Positions 35,728-44,572 of a stretch of DNA of 64,000 bases are shown here, in pieces. Below the pieces are notes generated by a model. That model saw nothing but the letters and a program-made list of their open reading frames with translations. It ran no database searches and was not told the DNA's origin. The stretch lies in contig NZ_QRGR01000021.1 of the NCBI RefSeq assembly GCF_003367245.1, forward strand, positions 62,001-126,000, given 5' to 3'. Made by a program: the position numbers and the translations under genes. Source of the DNA: Pontibacter diazotrophicus. GTDB lineage: Bacteria > Bacteroidota > Bacteroidia > Cytophagales > Hymenobacteraceae. Within the stretch, counting starts at the first letter, position 1. Each line of letters starts with the position of its first letter.

Positions 35728-36378
35728 TCAAAGTACTTCAGGAGAAGGAAAAGTCATTAAAAAACCGGGAATAGAGAGCGCAGCCAATGGCTTCAGTTGG
35801 TGAAGTGGTGGGAAAAAAGCTGCATCTGTTGCCATGTGCCTCAGAGAGGCCAGCCGCATATGGCCGGACGCAATAGGGCGCGTCAGCAGCAACTGGCCCT
35901 GATGCTGCTGCACGATGCGCGTACAGGGAATGAGCTTATTGGAAAAAGGAATGGCTGGGCTCCAGGGCTTCACATGCGCTTCACAGATGAGTTGCCCGTT
36001 CACCTCTACTTCATACACCCGCTCTCCATTGGGGCGCTTTACAGATGTAAAATCTGCCATTTCCTTCGGTATGCCCCAGTTCTCTCTCCCGTTCCAGACG
36101 CTGTCGTAGGTGGAGACAAATATCCTGGAAATAGAGAAGGTCAGTTTACCACCTATACAAAATATCCCCGGTATATATAGCAGCTCAAAATACGGACCCA
36201 CATCTGCCGTTTTATACTCCACCAGCAGCACAGCCCCTAATCCGGCCTTGTACCCCTCGCGCTGATAGCTTTCCATAAAACCATATTGCTGGTTAAACTC
36301 CTTCGGAAAATGATACAGCAGCACAATGCCTTCTCCGGTTAACTTCCATGGCGGTGGCGCAATGATGTTTGGTTTCAT
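35728..36378 (-). CDS. Acetoacetate decarboxylase-like protein
   Basis: A 216-residue protein of the acetoacetate decarboxylase (ADC) fold. The segment GENWGIPK-like NGRENWGIPKEMADF (residues ~97-110) matches the family block around the Schiff-base lysine; Lys105 is the candidate. The start is the ATG at 36378 (MKPNIIAPPPW). Typical ADC is about 245 residues, so this is a shorter relative. Whether it decarboxylates acetoacetate or has another Schiff-base reaction is unclear; the family contains many with other activity. It has no operon partner. Confidence 0.75.
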   Translation of the reverse strand: MKPNIIAPPPWKLTGEGIVLLYHFPKEFNQQYGFMESYQREGYKAGLGAVLLVEYKTADVGPYFELLYIPGIFCIGGKLTFSISRIFVSTYDSVWNGRENWGIPKEMADFTSVKRPNGERVYEVEVNGQLICEAHVKPWSPAIPFSNKLIPCTRIVQQHQGQLLLTRPIASGHMRLASLRHMATDAAFFPPLHQLKPLAALSIPGFLMTFPSPEVL

Positions 36379-36460
36379 AGGTTTGTGGTTTTGTTGTGTC
36401 TGTGAGCCTGCTACATGCATTGGGTTATAGAGTTTTGTCAGCAGTTGCGAAAAAAAATAC

Positions 36461-36534
36461 CCATCCCTGCCCCTCCGATGAGGGGATTAAATCACAACTG
36501 TTTAAATTCCCCTCCTCGGAGGGGTAGGGGCAGG
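36461..36534. repeat. Second palindromic repeat related to the MITE-like element
   Basis: CCATCCCTGCCCCTCCGATG ahead of AGGGGATT faces AATTCCCCTCCTCGGAGGGG ahead of TAGGGGCAG. The stem is imperfect and shares the CCCCTGCCCCTCC...GAGGGG core with 35540-35616. It lies in the divergent gap between the ADC-like gene and the YejK-like gene. Confidence 0.55.
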
Positions 36535-36636
36535 CTCATGTATTTTGAATTTGACTCGACTCAATGATTTTTACTTCAACAGAGAAGAACAGTTGCTCTG
36601 GCCGTGCAATTTTTCGTTCATCCAGGATTAAAATAG

Positions 36637-36644
36637 TAGCTTTG
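36637..36644 (+). promoter_or_regulatory. TAnnTTTG element of the YejK-like gene
   Basis: TAGCTTTG matches the -7 consensus 25 bp upstream of the ATG at 36670. No well-spaced TTG is seen upstream. Confidence 0.4.
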
Positions 36645-36669
36645 CAGCCGCAATAGAAGGACATAAGAG

Positions 36670-37719
36670 ATGAACGAAAAAACGCAGGTACGCCTGAAGC
36701 AAGTAGCCGTGCACCGGGTAGGCAACAAAGCAAAAGACGAAGGTGTAGTGGCCTCAAAGGAAGTGGTGGATCTACGCGATAAGCAGCTGTCGGACCTGCT
36801 GCTGAACTACTTTCTGTCCCCTTTCAAGCAGGAGGAATTCTTCCGCTTTACACACACCTCCGACATCGCCCTGAATGAGATGTTCGCCTATTCCGCCCTG
36901 ATATTCAATGAACCCGCCAAATTCTTTGAGTATTCTGTGCACATCCTGAACCACCTGTACGAGCAGTCGGACCACCCGAAGGTAAAAAGCGGCGAGCTAT
37001 ACGTGGTGCATTTTGCAGGTTGTTTGATGGAAGACGATTTTGTGGAGGCCGTTGGTATTTTTAAATCAGAGAACAAAGACACTTTCCTGACCTTTCAGGA
37101 CAACAACGATGACCTGAATGTGGATTATCACTCCGGCGTTAACCTAAAAGGTGTAGACAAAGGCTGTATGATCTATAACATGGAGGCCGAGGATGGCTTC
37201 AGGGTGAAATTAGTAGATGCCAACAGTACCGATGCAGTATTCTGGAAGGAGGATTTCCTGAACGTGACGGAGCTAAAGGACACGAACTTTAATACAAAGG
37301 CTGCTCTGAACCTGTGCAAGGATTTTTCGGAAGAGGTATTCGCTAAAACTGAAAGCAAAAAAGCACAGGTTGATTTTATCAGCCGCTCAGTCGACTACTT
37401 TTCAAAAAGTGAAACATTTGACCTAGAGGAGTTCACCAGCAGCGTGATTGACGAACCGGAAACAAAAGAGCGCTTTAAAGATTATAGCCAGGCTTTTGCC
37501 GAAGAGCGCGACATAGAAGGCTTTGCTGACTTTGCCATCAACAAGAATACAGTGCGCAACATGAAGCGCAAGTTCCGCAACTTTATAAAGCTGGATACGC
37601 AGATAGAGATTAAGTTCAGCGGATATAACCCAGAGCAGAGTGAGCAGTATGTGGAACGCGGCTTTGACCAAGAACGCGGCATGCACTTTTATAAAGTATA
37701 CTTCCACAGCGAAAGTTAA
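36670..37719 (+). CDS. Nucleoid-associated protein (YejK/NdpA family)
   Basis: A 349-residue protein matching the 37-kDa nucleoid-associated family in length and layout. It begins with a beta-rich part (VRLKQVAVHRVGNKAKDEG), has the central HFAGCLMEDDFVEAVGIFKSENKD, and ends with the FINKNTVRNMKRKFRNFIKLDTQIEIKF-like stretch. YejK binds the nucleoid in E. coli; its precise role is unknown. It stands alone with its own promoter. The assignment is by sequence recognition, and the family is common in Bacteroidota. Confidence 0.85.
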   Translation: MNEKTQVRLKQVAVHRVGNKAKDEGVVASKEVVDLRDKQLSDLLLNYFLSPFKQEEFFRFTHTSDIALNEMFAYSALIFNEPAKFFEYSVHILNHLYEQSDHPKVKSGELYVVHFAGCLMEDDFVEAVGIFKSENKDTFLTFQDNNDDLNVDYHSGVNLKGVDKGCMIYNMEAEDGFRVKLVDANSTDAVFWKEDFLNVTELKDTNFNTKAALNLCKDFSEEVFAKTESKKAQVDFISRSVDYFSKSETFDLEEFTSSVIDEPETKERFKDYSQAFAEERDIEGFADFAINKNTVRNMKRKFRNFIKLDTQIEIKFSGYNPEQSEQYVERGFDQERGMHFYKVYFHSES

Positions 37720-37826
37720 CGTTAGCTGTAGAACTATCGCCAGAGCGGCTTTGTTAAAAAACCTTCAGTGACGTATAAAACGGAACGAAAATTGTTCTGC
37801 AACACCGGAAGATAAAAACCGAAAAT

Positions 37827-38270
37827 ATGAAGAGAATAGCCTTTGCTATATTTTTTGCACTTGCCACTACGGCCACTTTTGCACAAGGCCCGGCTGTTTC
37901 ACAGCAGCAGGCTACAGCCGCACAGGCTGGTTCCAAATCACTTGAGCAGCGTGCGGATGAAATTACAGCAGGTATGGCCAAACACCTGCGCCTTACCCCG
38001 GATCAAACTCAGAAGATAAAAGCCATAAACCTCAAAAGCATGCAAGATGCGGAGGAGGCCAAAATTAAATTTCAGAAAGACCCCCGAAAGATTGTAAAGC
38101 AGATGGATGTTATCAGCCAATCAAGGCTTTCTCTTATAAAAGACGTGCTTACACCACTGCAGTTTCAGCAGTACCAGCAGCGCCGCGAAGAAAAAATGGG
38201 TGTGCCGCGTGAAGCGCAAACCAACCCTTCGTCGCGGCAGGAGAGCACATTAAACCAGGAAAGTTACTAA
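37827..38270 (+). CDS. Small exported Spy/CpxP-like protein
   Basis: A 147-residue protein with a signal peptide (MKRIAFAIFFALATTATFAQ, cleavage after FAQ or TFA). The mature helical region carries MAKHLRLTPDQTQKIKAINLKS (residues ~51-72) and VLTPLQFQQYQQRREEK (~112-128), an LTxxQ pattern as in Spy/CpxP-type envelope proteins. It resembles the protein at 26326 in layout. In Bacteroidota such small exported helical proteins are frequent and mostly unstudied. Confidence 0.75.
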   Translation: MKRIAFAIFFALATTATFAQGPAVSQQQATAAQAGSKSLEQRADEITAGMAKHLRLTPDQTQKIKAINLKSMQDAEEAKIKFQKDPRKIVKQMDVISQSRLSLIKDVLTPLQFQQYQQRREEKMGVPREAQTNPSSRQESTLNQESY

Positions 38271-38312
38271 AAGAGAAAAAGCATGGCAACTGCCATGCTT
38301 TTTCTCTTTTAG
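38267..38312. terminator. Bidirectional terminator with 22-bp perfect arms
   Basis: The arms 38267-38288 and 38291-38312 are complementary and include AAAAGAGAAAAAGCATGGCA. The stop codon of the exported-protein gene (38268-38270) is part of it. It also ends the convergent sterol-desaturase-like gene, whose stop is at 38324. Confidence 0.85.
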
Positions 38313-38323
38313 ATGCATTATTT

Positions 38324-39286
38324 TCAGGCGGCACCTGCCGTGTCTGCTGGCTGGAAAATTACTTTCTCTTTCTCCTTTTCGGCTGCTACCTCCTGCTCTG
38401 GCGGCGGCACCAGGCTCAATTGCTGATGGGCTGTTACAATTGTTCCGGGAGGGCTGAACAGCATGCGGAACACCTCCTTAACTGATTTGGTATGCTTCAG
38501 ATCCTTCACCAGATCCACCCACTCATGAAATACCAGGTACACGGGGTTGAATGATGTTACGGGTTTGGTCAGGCCATAGACAGGCTTCTTCTCCTCCGGT
38601 ACAAAGGTGCCAAACATCCTGTCCCATATAATAAAGGTGGAACCGTAGTTCTTGTCTATGTATTCCGGGTTAGTGCCATGGTGTGCGCGGTGGTGGGAAG
38701 GTGTCACGAAGATATACTCGATGGGCGCAGGCATTTTCTTTACCAGCTCAGTATGTACAAAGAACTGATACAATACCGCCACCTGGTGGCATATAAAGAA
38801 CGTGAAAGGGTCTATACCGAGTAAGGGCACCGGTATAAAAAATATAAACTTGATATGCTGCGTCCAGCTGGTGCGGAACGACACAGAGAAATTCATTCTT
38901 TCGGAAGAGTGATGCGTGACATGGGTTGCCCACCAGAAGCGCTGCTCATGTGCGATACGGTGCGCCCAGTAACGGCAAAAGTCCACGGCTACAAAGCAGA
39001 TGACAAATCCCCACCATTCTCTTGGCATGGCCCAGGGCACCATGTTGTAAACAACCAGGGCTACACTAAACAGCCAGATTTTAAGCACCCCACTGAGAAT
39101 TGTGTTTACAGCCCCAATGGTTAAGGCCGAGACAAATTCTGTTTTATGATAGTAATTACGTTTTTTGTAAACGCCCACAATCCACTCCACCACCACCGAC
39201 AGCACAATAACCGGCACGGCATAGTGCATAATGGTAAGGTCATCGAGTTGCTGTAGCTCATCAAACGTAAATATCTGTTTCTCCAT
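38324..39286 (-). CDS. Sterol desaturase/fatty acid hydroxylase family protein
   Basis: A 320-residue membrane protein with about four helices and the di-iron His boxes of the fatty-acid hydroxylase superfamily: HRIAH (109-113), HVTHH (122-126) and HHRAHH (198-203). The family uses O2 and a diiron centre at the membrane face to hydroxylate or desaturate lipids; bacterial members include carotenoid and ether-lipid enzymes. The C-terminal ~35 residues (PPPEQEVAAEKEKEKVIF) are charged and low complexity. The substrate is unknown; the nearest relatives may be alkylglycerol monooxygenase-like. Confidence 0.88.
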   Translation of the reverse strand: MEKQIFTFDELQQLDDLTIMHYAVPVIVLSVVVEWIVGVYKKRNYYHKTEFVSALTIGAVNTILSGVLKIWLFSVALVVYNMVPWAMPREWWGFVICFVAVDFCRYWAHRIAHEQRFWWATHVTHHSSERMNFSVSFRTSWTQHIKFIFFIPVPLLGIDPFTFFICHQVAVLYQFFVHTELVKKMPAPIEYIFVTPSHHRAHHGTNPEYIDKNYGSTFIIWDRMFGTFVPEEKKPVYGLTKPVTSFNPVYLVFHEWVDLVKDLKHTKSVKEVFRMLFSPPGTIVTAHQQLSLVPPPEQEVAAEKEKEKVIFQPADTAGAA

Positions 39287-39461
39287 AGCCTGTTTCTTTC
39301 TGTTTGTACCATCATTAGAACGTCCAAAAGGGTAAAGGGTTAAGCAGAAAGCGCTACATGTGGAGCTAACGGGAAGGCCGGATGAAGGGAAAGCACAAAG
39401 TCATTAATTAAACGACGGCAACAAAAGCCTTGCTTCTATTCCCACAAAATCCTGGACTTCG

Positions 39462-39469
39462 TACATTTG
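39462..39469 (+). promoter_or_regulatory. TAnnTTTG element of the small conserved gene
   Basis: TACATTTG matches the -7 consensus 15 bases before the chosen ATG (39485). It gives a very short leader and supports that ATG over a TTG at 39467. Confidence 0.5.
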
Positions 39470-39484
39470 CAAAAAAACCTTACC

Positions 39485-39676
39485 ATGCGCATCAGAAAGA
39501 AAGTAAAGGCTCCGGTACCCGCACAAGGCTCCCGCTTCACAGCGTTGGATACCTTTGTAAAAGCCGCTGAGAAGGAAAGCTGGACCGAACAGGAGATCCA
39601 GTTTGTGATAAACGAGGTAGTAGAAGCCCAAAGTGACAAAGAGGGGCTGGAGATACTGCAGGACTATATGATGTAA
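39485..39676 (+). CDS. Small conserved-looking protein, function unknown
   Basis: A 63-residue protein starting MRIRKKVKAPVPAQGSRF. It has a basic N-terminus and an amphipathic helical second half (residues ~25-60: FVKAAEKESW, EIQFVINEVVEAQ). There is no membrane span or cysteine. A promoter -7 element immediately upstream supports reality. I recognise no family. Confidence 0.6.
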   Translation: MRIRKKVKAPVPAQGSRFTALDTFVKAAEKESWTEQEIQFVINEVVEAQSDKEGLEILQDYMM

Positions 39677-39696
39677 CCTGTGAAGATTTAAATCTT

Positions 39697-40260
39697 TTAC
39701 ACCCCCAGCTTTCGCAGAGCCAGCAGGCAGAGGGCCACAGAACCGGAAACCTTTATTTTACCTTCCGATATCATATCGACTACCTCGTGAAGCGGCACTT
39801 TCAGTACTTCAATCGCCTCTGACTCATCCAGGTCCTGCGCTGCTACTCTTTTAACGTTGCGGGCCAGGTAGTAGTACATCCTGTTCGTGTCTTTGGTGGG
39901 GTTATCAGTTACCTCGAGCAGCAGTTCCACCTCATCAGATGTGAAGCCTGTCTCCTCCAGCATCTCCCGTTTGGCGGCTTCAGTGGGTTCTGTTTCGATT
40001 TCATCCACCACACCACCGGGTAATTCGATAAAGATGTCACCGGCCGCATGCTTATACTGCCGCACAAAGATGACGTGGTTGTCTTCGGTCAGCGGGAAAA
40101 CGAGCACTACATTTGGCCGCACACTCACATAATAGTCATCCATCTCAAGGCCGTTCGGGAGCATGACGTGGTCACGGCGCAGCTTGTACCATTTCTCCTC
40201 TACTACCATTTCCGACTTTAGCACTTTCCAGGGTGCCAGGGTATTTACTTTGTTTTCCAT
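39697..40260 (-). CDS. NUDIX hydrolase (ADP-ribose pyrophosphatase-like)
   Basis: A 187-residue NUDIX protein starting at ATG 40260 (MENKVNT). The NUDIX box is GGVVDEIETEPTEAAKREM followed by LEETGF. Counting from the first Glu to the RE pair, it has eight residues instead of seven, a one-residue insertion from the classical spacing GX5EX7REUXEEXGU. The order VRQYKHAAGD before the box is like ADP-ribose or GDP-mannose pyrophosphatases. It probably hydrolyses a nucleoside diphosphate sugar. It shares direction with the methyltransferase cluster but a terminator hairpin lies between. Confidence 0.88.
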   Translation of the reverse strand: MENKVNTLAPWKVLKSEMVVEEKWYKLRRDHVMLPNGLEMDDYYVSVRPNVVLVFPLTEDNHVIFVRQYKHAAGDIFIELPGGVVDEIETEPTEAAKREMLEETGFTSDEVELLLEVTDNPTKDTNRMYYYLARNVKRVAAQDLDESEAIEVLKVPLHEVVDMISEGKIKVSGSVALCLLALRKLGV

Positions 40261-40306
40261 TTCAAATAAAGCTTGCCGCAAGTTAAACCTTATCCCTTTT
40301 AAAACA

Positions 40307-40335
40307 GCAAAGCCCGCTGTAATAGCGGGCTTTGC
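40307..40335 (-). terminator. Terminator hairpin after the glycan-cluster operon
   Basis: GCAAAGCCCGCT (40307-40318) pairs with AGCGGGCTTTGC (40324-40335) around five bases. On the minus strand it is followed by TGTTTTAAAAG. It comes 58 bp after the stop of the methyltransferase gene, the last gene of the cluster. Confidence 0.85.
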
Positions 40336-40392
40336 TTATAATTTAATACAATTTTCCGGTTTACCTTTTGATAAGAGTTGTACTTGCTGGAA

Positions 40393-41211
40393 TCATTTCC
40401 TGCCGTTCTGCCCCACCATATACTCATTTTTTCCCGCCACCTTCTGCTGTACCGCCTCCTGCCAGTCCTGGCCTGTAGCCGAAAGAAGTTCTGACTGGTT
40501 CCACTGCTGGGCTTTCCGGAGCGCCTCGTCCACCTCCAGGATGTAAATTTCGTGCCCGGGCTGTTCGGTTACCCGCAAGCCGCAGGAGCGCAGCATAGCT
40601 TTAATGGCAGCATGATTGGGTGCCCACCAGTTGGTAATATCTCCGGCCATTTTCTTTTCTATGAAAGCCATCTTTGGCCAGCTTTCCTCCAGCATGCGCT
40701 GGCGATCGTTTATTTCAAAATCATCTGGTGTTTCTGTGTCTCCCCCGCCTGGCATGGTTAATGTCTGGAACACCATCATGCGGCGGGTTTTCTGAGAAAG
40801 GATATCCAGCGAGAGCAGTGGGTAGCGCAGGTGGTACAATACACCCATATACCACACCAGGTCGAACTGCCGGTCCAGGCGGGCGACATCATACACCTGC
40901 ATTTGCTTCAGTTCGATTTTATCTTCAAGGCCAAACTGTTTGGCGGCCCACTCGGCCTGCCGCAGGTAATGCGGGTCTACATCAATCCCCAACACATTCG
41001 CTCCACGTTTAGCTAGCTCTATAGAATAGAACCCGGCGTTGCAACCAATGTCCAGCACTTCCCAACCCGACAGATCAGTTGGAATATACGGCTCCAGCTC
41101 CTGCCACTTGAAAGCGGGGAAATCACCTAAAAAATGATCAGGCGCTGTATGCTCTCCGTTTGGCAAGTGCAAATTGTGAAACCATGGTCCTAACTGTTCT
41201 ATTTCCTGCAT
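40393..41211 (-). CDS. SAM-dependent methyltransferase, TIGR04290 (Rta_06860)-like
   Basis: A 272-residue methyltransferase. An N-terminal part with WFHNLHLPNGEHTAPDHFLGDFP precedes the Rossmann motif I VLDIGCNAGFYSIELAKRGA (residues ~50-70), IDVDP (motif II) and VWYMGVLYHLRYPLLSL (motif IV). It looks like the CmoB-related Rta_06860 family, which I recall as occurring with several glycosyltransferases and an alcohol dehydrogenase. This matches the neighbours here. The substrate is not established. It is the last gene of the minus-strand cluster. Confidence 0.82.
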   Translation of the reverse strand: MQEIEQLGPWFHNLHLPNGEHTAPDHFLGDFPAFKWQELEPYIPTDLSGWEVLDIGCNAGFYSIELAKRGANVLGIDVDPHYLRQAEWAAKQFGLEDKIELKQMQVYDVARLDRQFDLVWYMGVLYHLRYPLLSLDILSQKTRRMMVFQTLTMPGGGDTETPDDFEINDRQRMLEESWPKMAFIEKKMAGDITNWWAPNHAAIKAMLRSCGLRVTEQPGHEIYILEVDEALRKAQQWNQSELLSATGQDWQEAVQQKVAGKNEYMVGQNGRK

Positions 41212-41233
41212 ATTAAACTATAAATGTATTAAA

Positions 41234-42337
41234 CTATATAACTACGCCATAATCGTAGGCATCATGATCGCCATCCAGCGTCATCAGTTCTTCCGCATAG
41301 CTGACAAGCTCTTTTGCACGGTGGGCCGCCGTGTGATGCGACAGCACTTTCTTACGGGCACGCTCGCCTATCATTTTTCGCTCAGACTTACAGATTTCGC
41401 GCAGGTACCGGAGCGTGTCTGTGGCAGAGTAAGACACCAGGATTTCAGAATCGATTTTGAAGAAAGTATCCAGCCCGTCCCAGTAATCCGATATAATCGG
41501 GGTGCCGCAGGCCGCTGCCTCAAACAGGCGCACACTTGGAGCATATCCTGCCTGTATCATGTCGGCCCGGGTAATGTTCTGTGTAAAGCGCTGGCTGTTG
41601 TAAAACTTGCGGTGCTTCGCGGGCGGCAGGTGGGTAATATGCTGCGTGTTGGCAGGCCATTGCACGCTTTCCGGGTACTGCGGCCCGGCCACCACAAACC
41701 GGCCTCCCGGCCAGGCGCGTGCCGCATCCAGCATCAGCTTCTCTAAAGGAGGCTGGCGATCATCGGAGTAAGTGCCGAGGTAACCGAGATCCCAGATTGC
41801 TTCCTGAAATTCCGGGTAATACAATGTAGGGTCAACAGAGCAGTAGAGGGCACGCGCCATGGGGGAGCCATACTTTCCCTCCAGAAGGTCCAGGGTTGGG
41901 CCACCCGTAAACGACAGGTATAAATCGTACTTCGGTATCAGGTCTGGGTGCAGGTACTCGTAGTCTTTGCGCTCTAGTTTGGCCAGTGTTACAGGCGTAT
42001 CAATGTCGTAGAAGGACTTAATGCCCTGCGCCGTCTTCACGACCCACTCTCCTACCTGCACACCGTCCGGCACATAAGAACCCACCATCACCAGATCAGC
42101 CTCGCGTACCTGTTCGGTAAAGCGCTGCTTTAAATCCTTTAGAGAGGTGTAGAGTTCTGTCTGGCAGTACTCCGGTTCAGGCAGGTCGCGGTGGCCTGCA
42201 TACCAGGGCACATCTCGCTCCAGGAAAAGCACATTATGGTTCTGATTGTTTAGCTCACGCACCAATCCACGGAAAGTAGTGGCGTGGCCATTGCCCCAGC
42301 TAGAGGTGATAGATAGACCAAGGATAACTATGTTCAT
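41234..42337 (-). CDS. CgeB-like glycosyltransferase (third of three)
   Basis: A 367-residue GT-B protein of CgeB type, starting MNIVILGLSITSSWGNGHAT. The overlap with the upstream gene is ATGA (42334-42337). The first ~150 residues carry VPWYAGHRDLPEP and YEYLHPDLIPKYDLYLSFTGGP. The C-terminal part has RLFEAAACGTPIISDYWDGLDTFF, the nucleotide-sugar binding region of the group-1 type. CgeB-like proteins add sugars to spore coats or other surfaces; the substrate here is unknown. Confidence 0.88.
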   Translation of the reverse strand: MNIVILGLSITSSWGNGHATTFRGLVRELNNQNHNVLFLERDVPWYAGHRDLPEPEYCQTELYTSLKDLKQRFTEQVREADLVMVGSYVPDGVQVGEWVVKTAQGIKSFYDIDTPVTLAKLERKDYEYLHPDLIPKYDLYLSFTGGPTLDLLEGKYGSPMARALYCSVDPTLYYPEFQEAIWDLGYLGTYSDDRQPPLEKLMLDAARAWPGGRFVVAGPQYPESVQWPANTQHITHLPPAKHRKFYNSQRFTQNITRADMIQAGYAPSVRLFEAAACGTPIISDYWDGLDTFFKIDSEILVSYSATDTLRYLREICKSERKMIGERARKKVLSHHTAAHRAKELVSYAEELMTLDGDHDAYDYGVVI

Positions 42338-43440
42338 GCCCATGCTGCATTAGATTGTTTCACTTTTGTATACAGCAGCTTTTCCAGTTCCGCTGCCCTG
42401 TGGCTGTAGGTGTGTGCCGACAGTACTTTTCTATACGCAGCTTCTCCTATTTCCTTTGCATTTTCTTCTGATAAATTTGAAATAATTTCGTTTACTTCTG
42501 CGCCGCTTCTGGCTACTAAAATTTCTTTGCCTGGTTCAAAGAAGAAGTCAATGCCCTCCCAGTAGTCGGTAATGATGCAGGCACCGGCGCCGGCAGCCTC
42601 AAAAACACGCGTAGCAGGCGAAAACCCGTAGCGGGCCATGCTTTCGCGGCTGATGTTGAGCACCGCCTTTGGTGTGCAGTTAAAGGCATTGTGGTCTTTT
42701 GTATACACGTGGCCTATGTACGTAACATTATCGGCCATGGGTTTATCGCCCCAGCCGCTGCCTCCAATCATGAATCGTTTATCTGGTGTTGCCGCCGCAG
42801 GATTCAGGAAGAACTCCTCCACGCGTGCCTCCCTGTCGGGCAGCCGGTTGCCCAGAAAGGCAAGGTCGCAGGCAAACTTAGGATCTGGTGCTACCGGGTA
42901 ATGTGTAGCGGTATCCAGGGCATTGTAAATCGGCACGCACTTTCTGGCACCTAAGGCCTCATAAGCATTCACCACAGGGTCACCGCCGCCATAGGTCAGG
43001 ATCATGTCGTACTGCGGTATCAGCTGGTGGAACTGATCGTCAGGGTTGTTGTGCACACGGTCCAGTGTGGCAGGCGCATCTACATCCCAGAACACCACCA
43101 GGCGCTCTTCTGTCTGCAGTTGCAGCACCTCGCGCTCCAGCAGTTCATCAAACACACCTACGCCACTGGCTTTTACCACCATGTCGGCGCTGGCTGCCTC
43201 CTGCAGGCATTTCGCCACAGCTTCTTCTGTCGCCTCATACACTACCACCTTTGCCCAGTCCGGGTCATCCATATCGCGGTTTTTCTGACGGTCGTAGGCA
43301 TCGGGCTCGTAAAAAGTGATTTCATGACCCCGCTCGCTCAGCGCCCGCACGATGCCTCTGTAATAGGTGGCGGCACCATTCCAATACGCCGATACCAGGC
43401 TTGAGCCGAAAAAGGCTATTTTCAGTTTCTTATTTTTCAT
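42334..43440 (-). CDS. CgeB-like glycosyltransferase (second of three)
   Basis: A 368-residue GT-B protein starting MKNKKLKIAFFGSSLVSAYW at 43440; a longer start at 43500 runs inside the upstream gene. The second half carries TRVFEAAGAGACIITDYWEGIDFFF, the counterpart of the motif in the flanking genes. It overlaps the next downstream gene by four bases and the upstream one by eleven. Its layout is the same as the third CgeB-like gene, so the pair likely arose by duplication. Confidence 0.88.
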   Translation of the reverse strand: MKNKKLKIAFFGSSLVSAYWNGAATYYRGIVRALSERGHEITFYEPDAYDRQKNRDMDDPDWAKVVVYEATEEAVAKCLQEAASADMVVKASGVGVFDELLEREVLQLQTEERLVVFWDVDAPATLDRVHNNPDDQFHQLIPQYDMILTYGGGDPVVNAYEALGARKCVPIYNALDTATHYPVAPDPKFACDLAFLGNRLPDREARVEEFFLNPAAATPDKRFMIGGSGWGDKPMADNVTYIGHVYTKDHNAFNCTPKAVLNISRESMARYGFSPATRVFEAAGAGACIITDYWEGIDFFFEPGKEILVARSGAEVNEIISNLSEENAKEIGEAAYRKVLSAHTYSHRAAELEKLLYTKVKQSNAAWA

Positions 43441-44572
43441 GCAGGGCTTGTTCGGTTTGGGTGAGATATATTTTAGGTTTTCCGATACCCAACTCCTCAC
43501 ACACCTTCTCTAGTTCGTCTACACGGTGGGCACAGGTATGGCGGCTAAGTATCGTCTGCAGGCCGTGATCGGCCACTTCTTTTGCTTTGCCAGGCTGGTT
43601 GAGAATGGTTTGGAGCTGCTGCTTCATTTCCTCGCCGGTGCGGGCCACTAAAAAGTCTTTCCCCGGCGTAAAGAGGTTTTCGGCATCCTCCCATGGGGAG
43701 GATATCAAGGGTATACCACATGCCATGGCCTCAAAAGGCCGGATAGTCGGAATACCCGGCAGTGCCTCTACATACGGCCTGCGCGGCACGTGTACCGTTA
43801 CCTTATACTTGGCGAACTCCTCTGCGGCTTTATAGTTAGGCAGCCAGCCTCCATATTCGATGCCAGCCTCTGCCAGCGCCAGGCGGGCATGCCCGGGATA
43901 GCGCACACCGTAAATCTTTGCCTTCAGCCCCAGTTCCTTCACCGGGTTTATCAGGAACTCGTGCAACTCAGCGGTGCGTTCTTCATCGCCCCAGTTACCA
44001 ATCCAGATTAAGTCTCCCTCCTTCTCCTCTGTTTCGTGTGGATAGAAGACGGAGGTATCTGCCGCTTCGTGCCAGGTCCAGGCTTTGCTTGTCCAGCCTT
44101 CCTGCAGGTATAGGTCCCGGATCACCTGCCCGAATGCCAGCACCCCGTCATAATGCGTCAGGTCGTATTTACTCATGGCTTCACGCTCTGTTACGGCGCG
44201 ATGGTGGGTATCGTGGAAAATCAGTTTATAATGATCTGTTCCGGCGCGGTGTTCGCTAATGCGTTTCACCAGGTCGTGCTCATTCCACTCATGCACCAGC
44301 ACGAGATCGGTTTCACGTAATACATCATCCAGGTCCAGCGTTTCGAGGGTATAAAAATTTGTGCTGATACCGGGATAATACTGCTGCAGCTCTTCCAGCT
44401 TCTCTTCGCCATAGCCTTCCACAAGGTTCTGCAGACTCCAGCCATTTTCAGGTTCGTACACTTGCACCTGATGGCCCCGCTCCTCCAACTCCCGCACGAT
44501 GCCGCGCAGGAAATGGGCGTTGCCGTGGTTCCAGTCAGAAAGTATAGAATGATAAAAAAGGGTTATCTTCAT
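43430..44572 (-). CDS. CgeB-like glycosyltransferase (first of three)
   Basis: A 380-residue GT-B protein starting MKITLFYHSILSDWNHGNAH (ATG 44572); a start at 44617 would run into the repeat upstream. It has HTIRPFEAMACGIPLISSPWEDAENLF-type C-terminal motif (actual: TIRPFEAMACGIPLISSPW). It overlaps the second gene by 11 bp. The N-terminal motif of all three, a short strand followed by W-x-x-G-x-A, points to one family with a duplicated history. Confidence 0.87.
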   Translation of the reverse strand: MKITLFYHSILSDWNHGNAHFLRGIVRELEERGHQVQVYEPENGWSLQNLVEGYGEEKLEELQQYYPGISTNFYTLETLDLDDVLRETDLVLVHEWNEHDLVKRISEHRAGTDHYKLIFHDTHHRAVTEREAMSKYDLTHYDGVLAFGQVIRDLYLQEGWTSKAWTWHEAADTSVFYPHETEEKEGDLIWIGNWGDEERTAELHEFLINPVKELGLKAKIYGVRYPGHARLALAEAGIEYGGWLPNYKAAEEFAKYKVTVHVPRRPYVEALPGIPTIRPFEAMACGIPLISSPWEDAENLFTPGKDFLVARTGEEMKQQLQTILNQPGKAKEVADHGLQTILSRHTCAHRVDELEKVCEELGIGKPKIYLTQTEQALHEK

